64,000 nucleotides of DNA. It comes from Ricinus communis. Lineage: Eukaryota; Streptophyta; Magnoliopsida; Malpighiales; Euphorbiaceae. Of the stretch, positions 1 through 11,841 are shown piece by piece (within the stretch, counting starts at the first letter, position 1; each line of letters begins with the position of its first letter). The stretch is from NCBI RefSeq assembly GCF_019578655.1, contig NC_063260.1, positions 26,808,888 through 26,872,887 on the forward strand. Reading direction: 5' to 3'. Position numbers and translations under genes: made by a program. The notes beneath the pieces were generated by a model. The model saw only the letters and a list, made by a program, of their open reading frames with translations. It was not told the origin of the DNA and searched no databases.

Positions 1-709
1 AATAATTCACCCCACTAAAGTCAGATCCATCTACATCTACACTAATTTATATAATATTAAAAAAATTAGTTCAATTTTGTTTCTTTGCTGTAACCCACTT
101 AGTATGCATAATAACTGGCAAAAATGTTAGATGCACCACCATCCTTCTATTATGGGATTAAAAAAAAAAGGGGTCTTTTTCCTGCCCAATTTAGAGGTCT
201 ATTTATGTTATATGACCCATTAACCCTACCTTCTCTTTCTCCAATGGCCTGTTTGGGCAACCATAGCATATAATATATTCTCCAAATTAGCAGTATCATT
301 ATCCTTAGATACAAAGGATAAACCCTATAATTCAAAGTTTTCCTCAGCAAGAAAGTTATATTTAAGTAAAGATTAATACCAAAGGAAGAAAAACATAAGG
401 AAAAAGAAACATTGAATGGCTGTTAAATAGCTATAATATACTTTTTCTAAAACAAAGAAAAATCCTGACTTTGAATCCGTCGACCATCTTGTTAACTACT
501 TTGGGTTAGATGTGATCAAGGGCCTATATCAGTTATGAATCACCGATTCTTGATTTTATTTATAAGTTGAATCGTAAATTAACTATTTTTATATAACTTT
601 TATTTTACAGTTAAAAGATCAAACGGTTTTGTATTGATTTATGATTTTGATTCATTATAATTTTGTTTACGATTTAGTCACATATTAAATTAAAAGAAAT
701 TAAAATTAT
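1..709. other. AT-rich intergenic sequence
   Basis: No gene is visible. The sequence is AT-rich with short homopolymers and scattered stops in all frames. The longest open frame (66 codons, minus strand, 150-350) has low-complexity composition and resembles no family I know. The stretch ends at the left arm of the foldback element that starts at about 710. Confidence 0.6.
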
Positions 710-1285
710 GGGATAATTATATTTTTAGTGTCTGAATTTATCAAGAAATGACAATCGAGTGGTTGAATTTTTAAAACTAACAATTGAATGTAGCAATCTA
801 TAAGAAATAACAAAATGGTATTTTTAGCAGGTGATTTTCAGATTTTTATTAAATTTTTACGAATATAAAAAAAAGAGTAAAAATTGTTAAACACATTAAA
901 AATTAAAGTGGATTTATTAATGTTATAGCCAAACTTTATCTTATATAATTCTCTTTTTCAAACCTCAATCAATTCTGAATTTAGTATTTCTAATCCTTAA
1001 TCTCCAATTTATAAATTCTTAATGACTTGGTAAAACTACGTTTGTATATGATGAACAAATTTATTATTTTATTATTTTTATAGCATATTTTTACTATATG
1101 TTTTTTATTTTTTATCTCATTTAATTTAAAAAAATTTATATCGGTATTTATAACGTGTAACTTGCTATTAATATTATTTTGTTAATTTTTTTACGAATTG
1201 CCACACTTAATTGTTAATTTTAAAGTTTAACCACTCGATTATTATTTTTTGACAAGTTTATACACTAAAAATATAATTATTCCTT
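710..1285. mobile_element. MITE-like foldback element with about 90 bp terminal inverted repeats
   Basis: The left arm (about 710-800) and the reverse complement of the right arm (about 1195-1285) match over most of their length. Both contain the blocks ATAATTATATTTTTAGTGT and ATCGAGTGGTT, followed by AACAATT, in the same order. The interior is about 390 bp of AT-rich, non-coding sequence. A non-autonomous DNA transposon is the simplest reading. The flanking bases look only loosely duplicated, so the superfamily (for example Mutator-like) is not settled. Confidence 0.65.
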
Positions 1286-2822
1286 AAAATATCAATGTAA
1301 GAAATTATAACAACGATATTTTAAAAATATTTAAATTTATTAAACATTTTGATTTGTTTATTTTATATTTTTAATTATATTTATTATAATAACTATACAT
1401 TTTATGAAAGCTAAGATCATGATTTAATTCAATTATTTTTTTATGTGGATCAAAATTAAGATTTAACTTACATGAGATATTAAAATTCAAATCAATTTTA
1501 AAAAATTAATATTTATTTATGCATTGTCAATATTTTCTTATATAATTGAATCAAACGAAACATATATTTAAATTTGTAGGTTAAAAAATCTAATTCACTA
1601 GATTAATAATTTTATTCTTGAGGGTTGAATTGACTTGAATCAATGATTCAGGTTCGAAGACAGTTGAAGTTCAATAAGAAACTAATCAAATTATATCTCG
1701 ATAATTATTGTTTTTAAATTCTTAGATGTGTTAGTTTAAGGTTTCAGTGCTTCCATCTAAGTTTAAAAAGAAAACCATTTAAAAGTATTAAAAATACTTA
1801 AAAAAATTAAAACCAAATTGATTATTGTATTTAAGATATATAATTTGATGTGTTTTTTAATGTTAGAATTGAAATCTATTTATATTGAACTGAAAAAAAG
1901 AATGGTACATGTTTGGTATAATTCCAGCCTCTTCCATTTTAGAAGAACTAAAATTGGTACGATCCCAGTGATTGATATATAAATAATTGAATTGGATTGA
2001 TTTTACAGATCTTCGTGCACTACTAAGAAGACAAAAACAGAAAGGAGAAGACAAAGAGAGAGGAAAAATGACCTGTATATGTTGTAGTAATATAAAGCAG
2101 TAACTATAATACAGATACTATATTTTTTTGTTTGTGTAAAGATTTGAGGATTTCGAGCAAAAGAAGGCTCCAGTGAATGTGATGAGAAACACTTCAAAGA
2201 CGACTCCAAGTTCTCATGGCAGAGCACGAGATTCCGGTTAAGCTGACTTGAATATGTGATTCAGTACAGGAAATTGTAAGCTTATGGCCATCCAAACACT
2301 TGGAAAGTGGCATTTTGCAAAACGTTGTGAATTCATTAAAAAGAATAAGGCCCGAGAATAAATCAGATATGCAGCCCAAACACAGCCTCTTCCACCGCAC
2401 TGAAATTCATATACAAGCTCACTTTACTATCTTCAAAGGAAAAAGACAGAGCTCTCCATGCTCCATCAATTTCAGGGGCTTCTTTAAGAGATTAACCAAT
2501 GAATGGGTTAACCTCAGGAAAATTATAAGTTAACAAGTAAAACATTAACTTTTTCTTTCTTTCAGCCTCTAGCAAGAGTACAAAACAACCACCAAAAAAA
2601 GAAATCCCACCATGTGAGCTGGTACAGAAAAATTTAGGGCATTTTTTAAGCAAAACCCAGGCTGTTATTAAGGGACGTATACATATTTGCTTCACAATAA
2701 AGAAATAATGCTAACCCTTCACAGTTTCAGTATCTGTACAGGGATAATACCAGGCATATTACAGTAACAAAAAGTTAGTTCTGGTGACAGGAGTAAATTA
2801 AACATGAGAAAAATTTTGTGGT
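1286..2822. other. intergenic / 3' flank of the ORMDL gene
   Basis: AT-rich to about 2000, then more balanced up to 2822. The part next to 2823 probably includes the 3' UTR of the minus-strand ORMDL gene. Overlapping short open frames at 2003-2695 on both strands show no recognisable domain and no splice-joined continuation, so I do not call a gene here. Confidence 0.5.
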
Positions 2823-5820
2823 TCAGTGATCAGCATTGATCCCGAATATGCGAACCTTGTGCATGTGTGGGAACTTAGCTACCACCAGCACGAATACTGC
2901 CAAAGTGTTGAAGAAGAGCATTGGATTTTGATAGTCTGTCGTGTGCGAGGCTATCAAATACCTGCCGAATCAAACATGGGGTGAGCAATAACGTAAGAGC
3001 GCCTAGCAACTTAATAAAAGAAATCTCAAATAATCTTTAACCACCAGCCACATGCTAAATGCAAGTACACCATGCAATGGTCCATCTAGAATTGAAAAGG
3101 AAGAAAGAAAACATGTCAACAATTCTACCTTAGGATCTAAGGGAAAGTATACTTTCACTAAGACTTTTCTTACAAGAAATAGTGCTTGGACAAAAGCAAG
3201 CACAAGAGGCCAGCTTATTATGAGACAGCAAAACACTGCCCATTGACAGAGATACATCAACTTTATGAACAATCATGACAGGTCCTTTTTATAACATAAC
3301 CCTTCTAGGAGCAAAAGAACAGGAAAGTGACTCAGCATTACATCAACTGCATCTCAAGAGGAAGAGTTTGATTTGTAATTGAACAAGTCTACATACACGC
3401 AACAATTCTGGTGTATGCATTGGGTGCTCATTCATTGCAATGCTAGACAAACCTCTCTTGTAGTCTAGCCAAAATAGACTAACTTAACTGAACGAATGAG
3501 ATAAATTTACAAACAAACAGATTCTACCACTGGGTCTTGTGCCTAAGCCATTTGTCCCCTTTAAAGTCGGGGAAGGCCAGAGGTGTGCGTTCTCAAGCTC
3601 AAATGCAATATGCAAGTCATGGAGTGCTAGTACTGACAGCACAAGCTCATACAAACACTAATAGAAGGACAGAGCTAATGTGATAATCTTAGGTTACGCA
3701 AATTAGTCCACTATTATAGGGACATAAACTATCCAACAATTAGAAGCAGGAGTTTCAATTATTGTAAAACCTTCATCATACCTTACCAACCGTCAAGAGA
3801 TTGTATATGTTCAGAGTCCAACTGTAAGGCATACAAGACGAGAAGTACTTACAGAACTACAGGCACAACAGTCAAAAACTTCCTATTGCGGGTCAATTGC
3901 TTGCCATTTTCTATTTGCTCCCACCAAGTCAAACCATTGTAGATACCTTGGTCATCAGCAAATGGGGTTCCCTTCTTCCAGTGAAAGAACTGATAAGTAA
4001 TCTGAAGCAAGATACATCAATATCAACAAAAGTAAGAACACAGAGAGCTTAAGACTAGAAAAAATAAGTGAGATATTAATTTCTTGTCCGTAGCTTTTGC
4101 TGCTACAAACAATTTAAGTTAATTAAGACCTTAAAAAAATCAAAATAATCTTCTAGGAGGCACCAAATATTTGAAGTAGCATAAAGAAAATAAAAAATAA
4201 AATTCACACAGGACAAGGCAAAAAAACATATGATCTCCATTGATGCAAATAAGTTTGATACAAAACCTGCAGATGAAGAGTAAGATAAACAAACTCGCTA
4301 AAGAACATGAACCACCAGAACAACAAAAAAGATGGAGAGATATATTGCTCTATATATCTGCACCAATAAATGTGAGAAAGTGAAGAAGTACACAGAAAGA
4401 AAAAACTCAGCGGAAGGCTGGAGATGACAGTAGATTACTACTAAATTCTACCCACTAGATTGCTCCCTGAGGTCTCTTACACATTTACATGAACATATTT
4501 TTTCAGGGCTTTAAGATTGATCAACTATAAGAAGAAGAAAAAGCTCATTCAATTACAGGTCTATCAAGTTTAGAGGTTTCATGATTTTATGCCAAAACCA
4601 CAACCATGTAATAATAATGGGAAACCAACATTTAAAACAGCCCATTATTAGGTGTATCCCCATCTTCATTTACAAACTTCTTATGCTGATGCATATCCCA
4701 ACTCTGGAATGAAGGAACAGTGGATCACAAGAATATATACTGAAAATGTGCAAAAGAAACAGATATAATTAATATGATAAGAGCACACAACATTGTGTGG
4801 AAACTGAAGCCCACAATCAGTTTGGCAAACTATCAAGATGGTAAGCTACCTTCCCAAGCCTAGTTAAATAAGGGAAACTCTAAGCTATGTAAAAAGATAA
4901 GTTACCACCCATGCCCTATTATTATAAAATTTTGGCTACCCTGCTCTCTATAATTGTCAGATATACTTAGCATTTAAATGACAATGTCAGCACACTAGCT
5001 CTTAGATTTATATCAAGTATATGCAATCTGAAATTTTAACTAGCTGCAATGAGTTTTAGGCAACAAAATAAGTCACAAGTTAGTACTTTTACGTTTATAT
5101 TCAGGGTACAGTATGGAAACTACCAATAAATAGCAGCATACAAATAAAAAATTAAAAGAAATCAAAGCTTAGTAGAACGCAGAGCTAAGGTTTCTAATGT
5201 AGCATGCTGTATCTGTTGAATAAAAATTAGAGAAAACATGATATCAATTTTTCAGGCTGTTGAATTAATAAGTCTTTTGCCATTTCACATTTCAAATTAC
5301 ACAATATGCAGAATTGACCTGGAAGCCTAAACTTGATGTTTAACTCACTCGCACCTCTAATAACATTCTAAAAAAGATATTCAAAAGCCTCAAAGGAATT
5401 GAATCCAAAATCATCCTAATCTAATCTCATACATAAACAGATCCACAACAACGACATGAACCATCAACCATCAAAGAAAAAGCAAAAACAAACTTAAACC
5501 CATCAAGGAAAACTAATTAAATGAGAACAATTAAAACCGAATTCCCAAACTTATTGGAAGATTAGTGGTGCAAGTCAAAGAAATTAAAAAAAGAAACAAA
5601 TAGATAAATAGGTTAATAATAAATAAGTAATAGAAACACTTACAACAAAATGAGAGAGGTGAACGATGGTCCAGGCCATGCCAGGAGAGCAACCAAAGAG
5701 AGAAAGAACAATAAGCCAAGAAATAAAAACCATGAGAATATAGGTTGTCCAAACCCCTGGATACGTGAACCATTCCGTATTCCTGTTCACATCTGTCGTC
5801 GGCACAGCTTTGACATACAT
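2823..5820 (-). CDS. ORM1: ORM1-like (ORMDL) protein, regulator of serine palmitoyltransferase
   Basis: Coding exons on the minus strand: 5644-5820, 3853-4001 and 2823-2961, joined at GT-AG sites in a continuous frame of 154 codons plus stop. The product begins MYVKAVPTTDVNRNTEWFTY and contains the ORMDL core: PGVWTTYI, the hydrophobic run LIVLSLFGC, FFHWKKGTPF, DQGIYNGLTWWEQIENGK and the ending HKVRIFGINADH. ORMDL proteins are small ER membrane proteins that bind serine palmitoyltransferase and restrain the first step of sphingolipid synthesis. The length fits plant members (about 155 aa). I chose the Met at 5820 because the family starts with MYVKA; ten upstream in-frame residues (from 5850) are not family-like. 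Two long introns (about 0.9 and 1.6 kb) carry no coding signal. Confidence 0.95.
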
Positions 5821-7266
5821 TCTCTTTCTCTCTATCGATAAGATTAACAATAATATGATAAAAAGATGAGCTTTTTAAAGAGAATTACGACTACCCAGAT
5901 GAAGAAACCTAAAAAGAAAGAGATTCAAGATTGTGACTGAGTCAAAGATCGGATTTTTAGTTGTGGGTTTGTCTCTGTTTTGGAATTGAGGTTTTTGACG
6001 TTGCAGAATGCGAAAGAGAAGATCTTTCAAAGTGTGTCTTATAATGGGCAGGGTTCGAGTCCATTAAACATCGCAAAGAGGAGAAAATGATAATTGGGTT
6101 GTTTTATTAAATTAAGGTTAGGCGTAGGTCCCATTGGATTAGACTTTCCTATCAAGAACAATTATCCGGTTTCTTTTCTTACATTCGGATTGATTATTGA
6201 GGGGATTCGAGAGATAATTGAACCGTCTAAATTTACAAAATAATAAATTAGAGGGTTTAGACAATGTGCTTAGAAAATTATGTGGATACTTAAATAAGCA
6301 TTTGAAGTAATAAATAAATCATTTAAAAATTATAATTGTGTTATTTTATATTTAGAAGTGTCTTCACATATTTATTGATTTAAAGTTTTAAGCAAAGAAC
6401 ATATACTATAAGACCGCAAATTATTGATTAGCTGTAATAATGTCCGGCAATCAAAATAAGTTTATAGCTCCCTCGAAGTGATCTCTTTCAACGAGATGCA
6501 TCACTTATGAAATCACAATTCAATTTGTGTTGAATAAAATCATTTAATTTGTATTTCATTTGATAAACCAATATTTTGTAATTTCTTTTTTCTAATTAGC
6601 TTTTGTAATTTTAATCAATATCATTGAAATAAGGGTAAATACTGAGTTGATTTTTTTGATAATTATGAATTGTTAATTCAGTGAAATACAGTGATAAATT
6701 AACAAATTCCGTCCATAAACCTCTATTAATATATTCTCGTTTTTATTCTTGAATATGTTAATTCTTGCAAAGGGTTTATGGAATGATGAGAAAAACTTAG
6801 TTGTTCACTAATCACGTATTGCATACGAGAACAGGCCAAACTTTTATTTAAGGATGTGCCAATCAAATTGCAATAATATATCAGGTCACACCAAACATAC
6901 TTGTCTAATCTGCAAGATTAATATCTTTTGCAGGAAATAAGTAAGTAGAGGTACTAATTTAAACGTCAAATGGTCGGTGGGCCTGCATTCATACAAGGAT
7001 GAATCCCAATTTCACATGTCATGCCTATAAATTGCCTTTCTGTAACCAACATCAACAACCTGGAAGCTGACATTGATTCTCATTAGCCTACACCAGCTTA
7101 GGCACCGATATTGGTTCTGTAATTTGGAAGCACTACTCGGTCAAGTTTTCTAAAACCTTCATGCGGAAAGAGAATTTAAACTTCAGATAAACCTTCATTA
7201 TGTAAAAATAATACATTGACGGGATCAGAACTATTCATCCATACAAAAATTAATGCTACAACAACA
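5821..7266. other. ORMDL 5' leader and promoter, then intergenic
   Basis: Positions 5821 to about 6050 probably hold the ORMDL 5' UTR, ahead of a CT/GA-mixed region. From about 6180 the sequence is AT-rich and non-coding. The last 200 bases or so before 7267 are the likely 3' UTR of the minus-strand BTB gene. I saw no other gene. Confidence 0.5.
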
Positions 7267-8592
7267 TCAGATTGATAAATCAAAGGCTGAAGCATTTCCA
7301 ACCTTGTCTAAGCCTTCTACCAATCTTCTCTTTGCTGACTTTGTTCTGTAACACCAAACCTCAAAAGCTTCACTCAGGTCAGGATATCTAACCTGGTCTG
7401 CTTTCATCCAGTCTGCTAGGATATCAGCTTGGTCATTTGATGGCAATGCTAGTATCAATGAGACTATTGCCCCCTCAATGCTCTGGCATAGATCTTCATC
7501 CATCTTGTAGGGAAAGGTTGAGTCTTCATCATATTTCATGTCTAAAAGAGGTTTCAACTTCCTTATATAAGGCAGCCATGTATTTAACAGCCGTACCCGA
7601 CATGGCGTTGAAAGAATCACATTTCCATAGCCAACTGCTTCCAATACCTTTCCCGTCACTTCAATCAATTTTATTTTCAAACCCCACATCACATAATCAA
7701 GTTTATTGTCTTCAGTTACTCCTAAAACTTTGCCCGAGATGTCAACCCAATTTGAAACAAATTCCTTCATAAGATCCATCTTGGGAAGTATGTTACACAT
7801 CCACTGAAGATCAGATAGAGTCTGCAATATTTTGGCATCAGCTGCCTCAGATACAAGGTCGAAATCCAAAAGCAAGGAGGACAGTTGCTTTTCAAATGAA
7901 GAAAAAATTTTGGAAAGCCCCATTCTCACAACTGATTTTACTTCATCATCAGCTGTAACTAATGGTGTATCCTCATCTTCCCCTAGCATGTATTCTACTT
8001 GTTCTTGGGCAGAAAGTCTAAGCTCATCACCAAATGGAGGAAACAACCCGCCTGTAGATGTGGCAAAACGAATTGCTGAAACAAAAACATTTTTTGTAGC
8101 ACGTATATCTACTGGCTGGATCCTGGATATGATTGGCATAGCTATTGGACCCAGTTGTGAAACTGCTTTCAAGATTTCTTCCTCTTCCTTATCCTCCCAA
8201 GGAACAGCCTCTAGGTACTGAATGCAGCTCCTCGTGATCTCTTCACAGCTGAATGCAACTGACACCTCAAGTATACCAACAGCAGATTTGACAGATTCTA
8301 AGGAGTCCAAAAGCAGATGTGCAGGGAGATACAGCAATCTCAAAAAGTTAACATGGTGATCATAATTATACTCCGAGCAGTGAATCTCAAAACATGTACC
8401 AGAGTCTGGATTAGAGCACCAATGTGCAAAGAACTTGCTCTTCTTTACCAGAATGGAAGAGTGAGAATAGAAAATTTCAGGTCTTCCATCACTATTTCTC
8501 AAGTGAACAGTAATGTCACTAGTGCTTTGGTCTCCAAGTCTGCAAGGCTTGGCTACTCCAGTTTTTTCCATGTGCAAATAGGAGGAATGCAA
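7267..8592 (-). CDS. BTB/POZ domain-containing protein (At3g05675-like)
   Basis: A single uninterrupted coding exon of 441 codons. An N-terminal BTB/POZ fold (about residues 20-130) is marked by STSDITVHLRNSDGRPE, a buried SHSSILVKKSKFFAHW helix and the segment DHHVNFLRLLY. It is followed by VSVAFSCEEI and CIQYLEAVPWEDKEEEEIL, typical of the plant BTB subfamily that includes At3g05675 and At1g63850. The C-terminal 300 residues are helical and keep the family's LPSNDQADILADWMK block. Related plant BTB proteins are proposed CUL3 substrate adaptors; that role is inferred here. A second in-frame ATG at 8571 starts at MEKTGVAKPCRLGDQ, near the conserved region, and may be the true start. An acceptor (CTTTTTCAG) near 8643 indicates that the leader is spliced. 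Confidence 0.9.
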   Translation of the reverse strand: MHSSYLHMEKTGVAKPCRLGDQSTSDITVHLRNSDGRPEIFYSHSSILVKKSKFFAHWCSNPDSGTCFEIHCSEYNYDHHVNFLRLLYLPAHLLLDSLESVKSAVGILEVSVAFSCEEITRSCIQYLEAVPWEDKEEEEILKAVSQLGPIAMPIISRIQPVDIRATKNVFVSAIRFATSTGGLFPPFGDELRLSAQEQVEYMLGEDEDTPLVTADDEVKSVVRMGLSKIFSSFEKQLSSLLLDFDLVSEAADAKILQTLSDLQWMCNILPKMDLMKEFVSNWVDISGKVLGVTEDNKLDYVMWGLKIKLIEVTGKVLEAVGYGNVILSTPCRVRLLNTWLPYIRKLKPLLDMKYDEDSTFPYKMDEDLCQSIEGAIVSLILALPSNDQADILADWMKADQVRYPDLSEAFEVWCYRTKSAKRRLVEGLDKVGNASAFDLSI

Positions 8593-9958
8593 AATTCATG
8601 CTTCGTGCATTTAGAGAATCTTTAACTAAATTGAAGTACCTGAAAAAGAAATCAAAGGGCATAAGTATTGAGTTTGAGAGATTTTATTCTAAAAGGGTAG
8701 AACCACTTCAAATCAGTAAAGCTGAGTATGGATCTGTAATAAGTAAAAAATGTCAGAAACTAAGAACATTAAAGTCAAAGTTGCATTTTTGCACAACAGA
8801 AGTTGATATATGTACATGAAGACGATAAAATGAACACCAACATAGCACCCTTGTGCAAGCATGTGTTGGTGCGTGGTGTATATGTGCTTTATAGAACGAG
8901 TTTGTACACAAAAATTAAAAATAAATAAATAAATGATGCCACTTGAGCACAAACGTTCCATTACTTACTGAACCATAGCCATCACACTAAAAGTGATTGT
9001 AATGATGTCATAAGTCCAACCATTTTAATTGATATCAAATGCCATGCAGTCCAGGAAGAACAGGTCAGTGAAATGAGTACTAAAATGGAAACACCAAAAA
9101 GGATATGTGATGAGACAGAACACATGAAAGTAATAGCAACAATTTCTCAAGTCAAAATACAACGGTTTTCTAGTTAAGGAGAAAGCCACCAACCATGGAT
9201 ACAAAATGGACAGTATCAATCTTTACTAATTTATCAATTACTACAATGCTTAACAGAGGTGATTTAGAAGTTCTTAAATAAGAGAAAGATGCAGAATTAT
9301 CTTCTGAGTTGGAAGAGATTTATCCTAATAGCCTCCATAGAAACTGCAGGGAAACTATATCATTCCGTACTCTAAAATCAAGGCTTTGAAACGATCGTTT
9401 GAATTCGTTTTTCTCCTTTTTTACAAAAAAAAAAAAAAAAAAAAAAGAAAAGAAAACCATTTTTCCTTTTTTCTATTCCACCATTTTCTTGATATCAAAC
9501 AGAAGGTAAGAATTATATAATTTCACTATCAACAACAAGATTTAAAGTTTCTAATCTTCGTAAAACTATAACCTTCCCCAAATCTTAAAAGAATTGCAAA
9601 GAAACCATACACTATATGATAATAACATAAAACATCAATCAAAATCAAATGCAGGAAATCAATCGGCAAGCTCCAAATCTCCTTAAAAGGAAAAATCTTG
9701 AACGCACACACACTCAAAAAGAAAGAAAGAAAGAAAAAAAAGGATAATACCCCTCACCTGGCATTAACCAATTTGAGTTGCAAATATAGAAAACAAGAAT
9801 CCAGCTTTCTTAATCAACTAATTTGGGTATGACTTTGAGTTGAAGAGACTATCCATAAAACTCTTCCCATTTAGGTTTTGTTTTAAAGAGGGAGGAGAGT
9901 TTTCAGCTGCAGCAAGGAGAGAGGGAGAGAGAGAGAGAGAGAGAAATAGAGAGATAGG
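8593..9958 (-). other. BTB gene 5' leader with a leader intron of about 1.1 kb
   Basis: On the minus strand a good donor (GCCAG|GTGAGG, near 9758) and the acceptor near 8643 bracket an intron lying wholly upstream of the ATG. The leader exon (about 9759-9950) contains a GA/CT dinucleotide run at about 9920-9945. The intron contains a 22-base A tract near 9425-9446. No coding signal is seen. Transcript ends are inferred. Confidence 0.5.
9920..9945. repeat. (GA)n microsatellite in the BTB leader
   Basis: An almost perfect GA repeat that reads as CT in the minus-strand transcript. CT-rich tracts are common in plant 5' UTRs and core promoters. Confidence 0.8.
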
Positions 9959-10199
9959 AATTCACAAAGACCAAAACTTGTTGAAGTGACAATTTTGACA
10001 CTTCATGGGCGCTGAATGTGATGCTTGATTATGCAAATGGCATTTGCAATTAGAGCCAATTGTTAAGGGCAAAGAGCTACGTTGCGATGCAAGTAGGGCG
10101 ACAATGCTGCGTATGGGCGACAAATGATTGGTACTTACTACTACTCCTCGGTAGAGAAAGAAATAGTGGATTTTTCTTTTCACCAAATTTATCTCTCAG

Positions 10200-11589
10200 T
10201 CGTACGAGACATTATTAGTTTGTCCAAAAACAATTCTCACCTAAATTTATTCCATGTCATATGAATTAAAAGAAGGTAAGAAAAAATTCTAATTTTTGAA
10301 ATTCATTTTATACCAAAGAATTATTATGTAATTCAAATTTATTTTCTATAATAAAGTTGAGAATCGATTATTCTCGTATTTAAAATAATAATTGAAATAT
10401 CTAAAAAAATTATATTTTAGATTGAATCGAAATAAATAAATTAAAGTTGAATAAATAAGTTTGTGAATAATATATAATAATGATAATGCAGGTGTAACAT
10501 AAGGTATATATACGTCAGGCTATTAAGGACAAGAGAATAAGACCATTTCGTAAGAAGTCGGTTATTTGCTATATATTAAATTAATCTCCAACTTGCACAA
10601 GTTGCAATGGCAGCTGATATGACAAATGAATGGATATTAAAGAGTGCATCAAGCGTTTAATGGGCTGCCCTGCCTCTGCATTAAACTATCAGGGCTCAGC
10701 CTTGTATAACAGAAATTAGTCCCACTCCCTTTTTATTGGACCATTGCTGCATACGCTTTATATTTCTCTCTTTCTTTTTATTCGGACAACATCGAATAGA
10801 ATGGACTATACAACAGAATTAGCCTTGTATTAGAATCTCCCCCTGGAAGAGCTTAGCAGAAGTATTGTCACAGTCGATGTACTTAGATATAAAATTTGAA
10901 GATTCAAATAATCCTTTTTTCTAGAAAAGAAAACAAAACCTATTGTTGTTATGGGTTTGTAATCAACATATTCATCAATTTGCACATTTATCATTCAATA
11001 TAAGTTTAACTACTTAGCATAAATTTATAGAGATTCTTAAATTTAGTATTTTAATACATTATTTACCCATTTTTTGAATTTCTCAATTTTATTGTTATGT
11101 AACTTGTAACCTATCCGGCCACTTAAAACTTTTCCAAGATAAAAAAAAAAAAAAAAAAAAAAAAACAGAGAAAGAATTATGTTTCATTTTTTTTAGAAAA
11201 AAAAAAGTCATATAATTAAATAAGGAACTTTTTCAAAAAATACTATTTTTTTAATTTTTTTAATTTATTTTTTTAACCAAAAGAAAACTAAAATTATAAT
11301 TTCTTAAAAAAAATTAAATCGTATTTTTGTATTTTAAAAAAGAAAATAAAAAAAAAAAACAAAGATGTTTCCGAAAATTTTCCATTAAACAACCTTACAA
11401 ATGCAAGAGCAGCCCAATTTTGCAGTTGAATAGTAACAACCAAGAGTCCATTCGGCCCATCATAATTGAATAGTAGCTAGTAATCAGATTCGGACCATTA
11501 AATTTAAATTGACACATGCAAATAAGGAAAGCAATACAACACTGGCACGAGTGAATTTTTAACCCGGACAGACAAAAAGGATCAGAAGA
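10200..11589. other. intergenic, AT-rich
   Basis: No gene is visible. An A tract occupies about 11141-11165, and further A/T homopolymers fill 11190-11360. The segment to about 10250 is probably the BTB gene's promoter side. Confidence 0.5.
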
Positions 11590-11841
11590 TGACGTCAACT
11601 GCCATCATCGTACCTGACACAGTCATCATTCCACCCAACACGATTGACGACGTGGCAATAAAAAGAGTAATGGAGAGACAGACATTACATCATCGAGCGG
11701 GCCCCTCTGGTCCGTCTGAAGTAATCGGCTACATGTCCCCTACATCGCCGGCATATAGCCTCCAGCTATTCCTCAAAATAACCGCCGTCTGATTATGTAA
11801 TGGGACGCGTCAATCAGCGTCAATATCAATAGCCACGTGTC
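11590..11841 (+). promoter_or_regulatory. cluster of ACGT elements (TGACGTCA, ACGTGGC, CACGTG)
   Basis: Within 250 bp lie a palindromic TGACGTCA (11590-11597), GACGTGGC (11649-11656) and GCCACGTGTC (11832-11841), in sequence clearly richer in GC than its surroundings. These match bZIP/ABRE and G-box binding sites. A TATA-like TTTATATATAATTATATAA follows near 11920. This looks like a light- or ABA-type promoter, but I find no protein gene directly downstream. Confidence 0.35.

Noticed and set aside
2003..2695. Several overlapping open frames of 67-77 codons near the ORMDL 3' end
   Set aside because: No recognisable motif, contradictory strands, and position consistent with a 3' UTR.
7437..8221. 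Long plus-strand frames (111 and 129 codons)
   Set aside because: Antisense shadows of the BTB/POZ coding exon.
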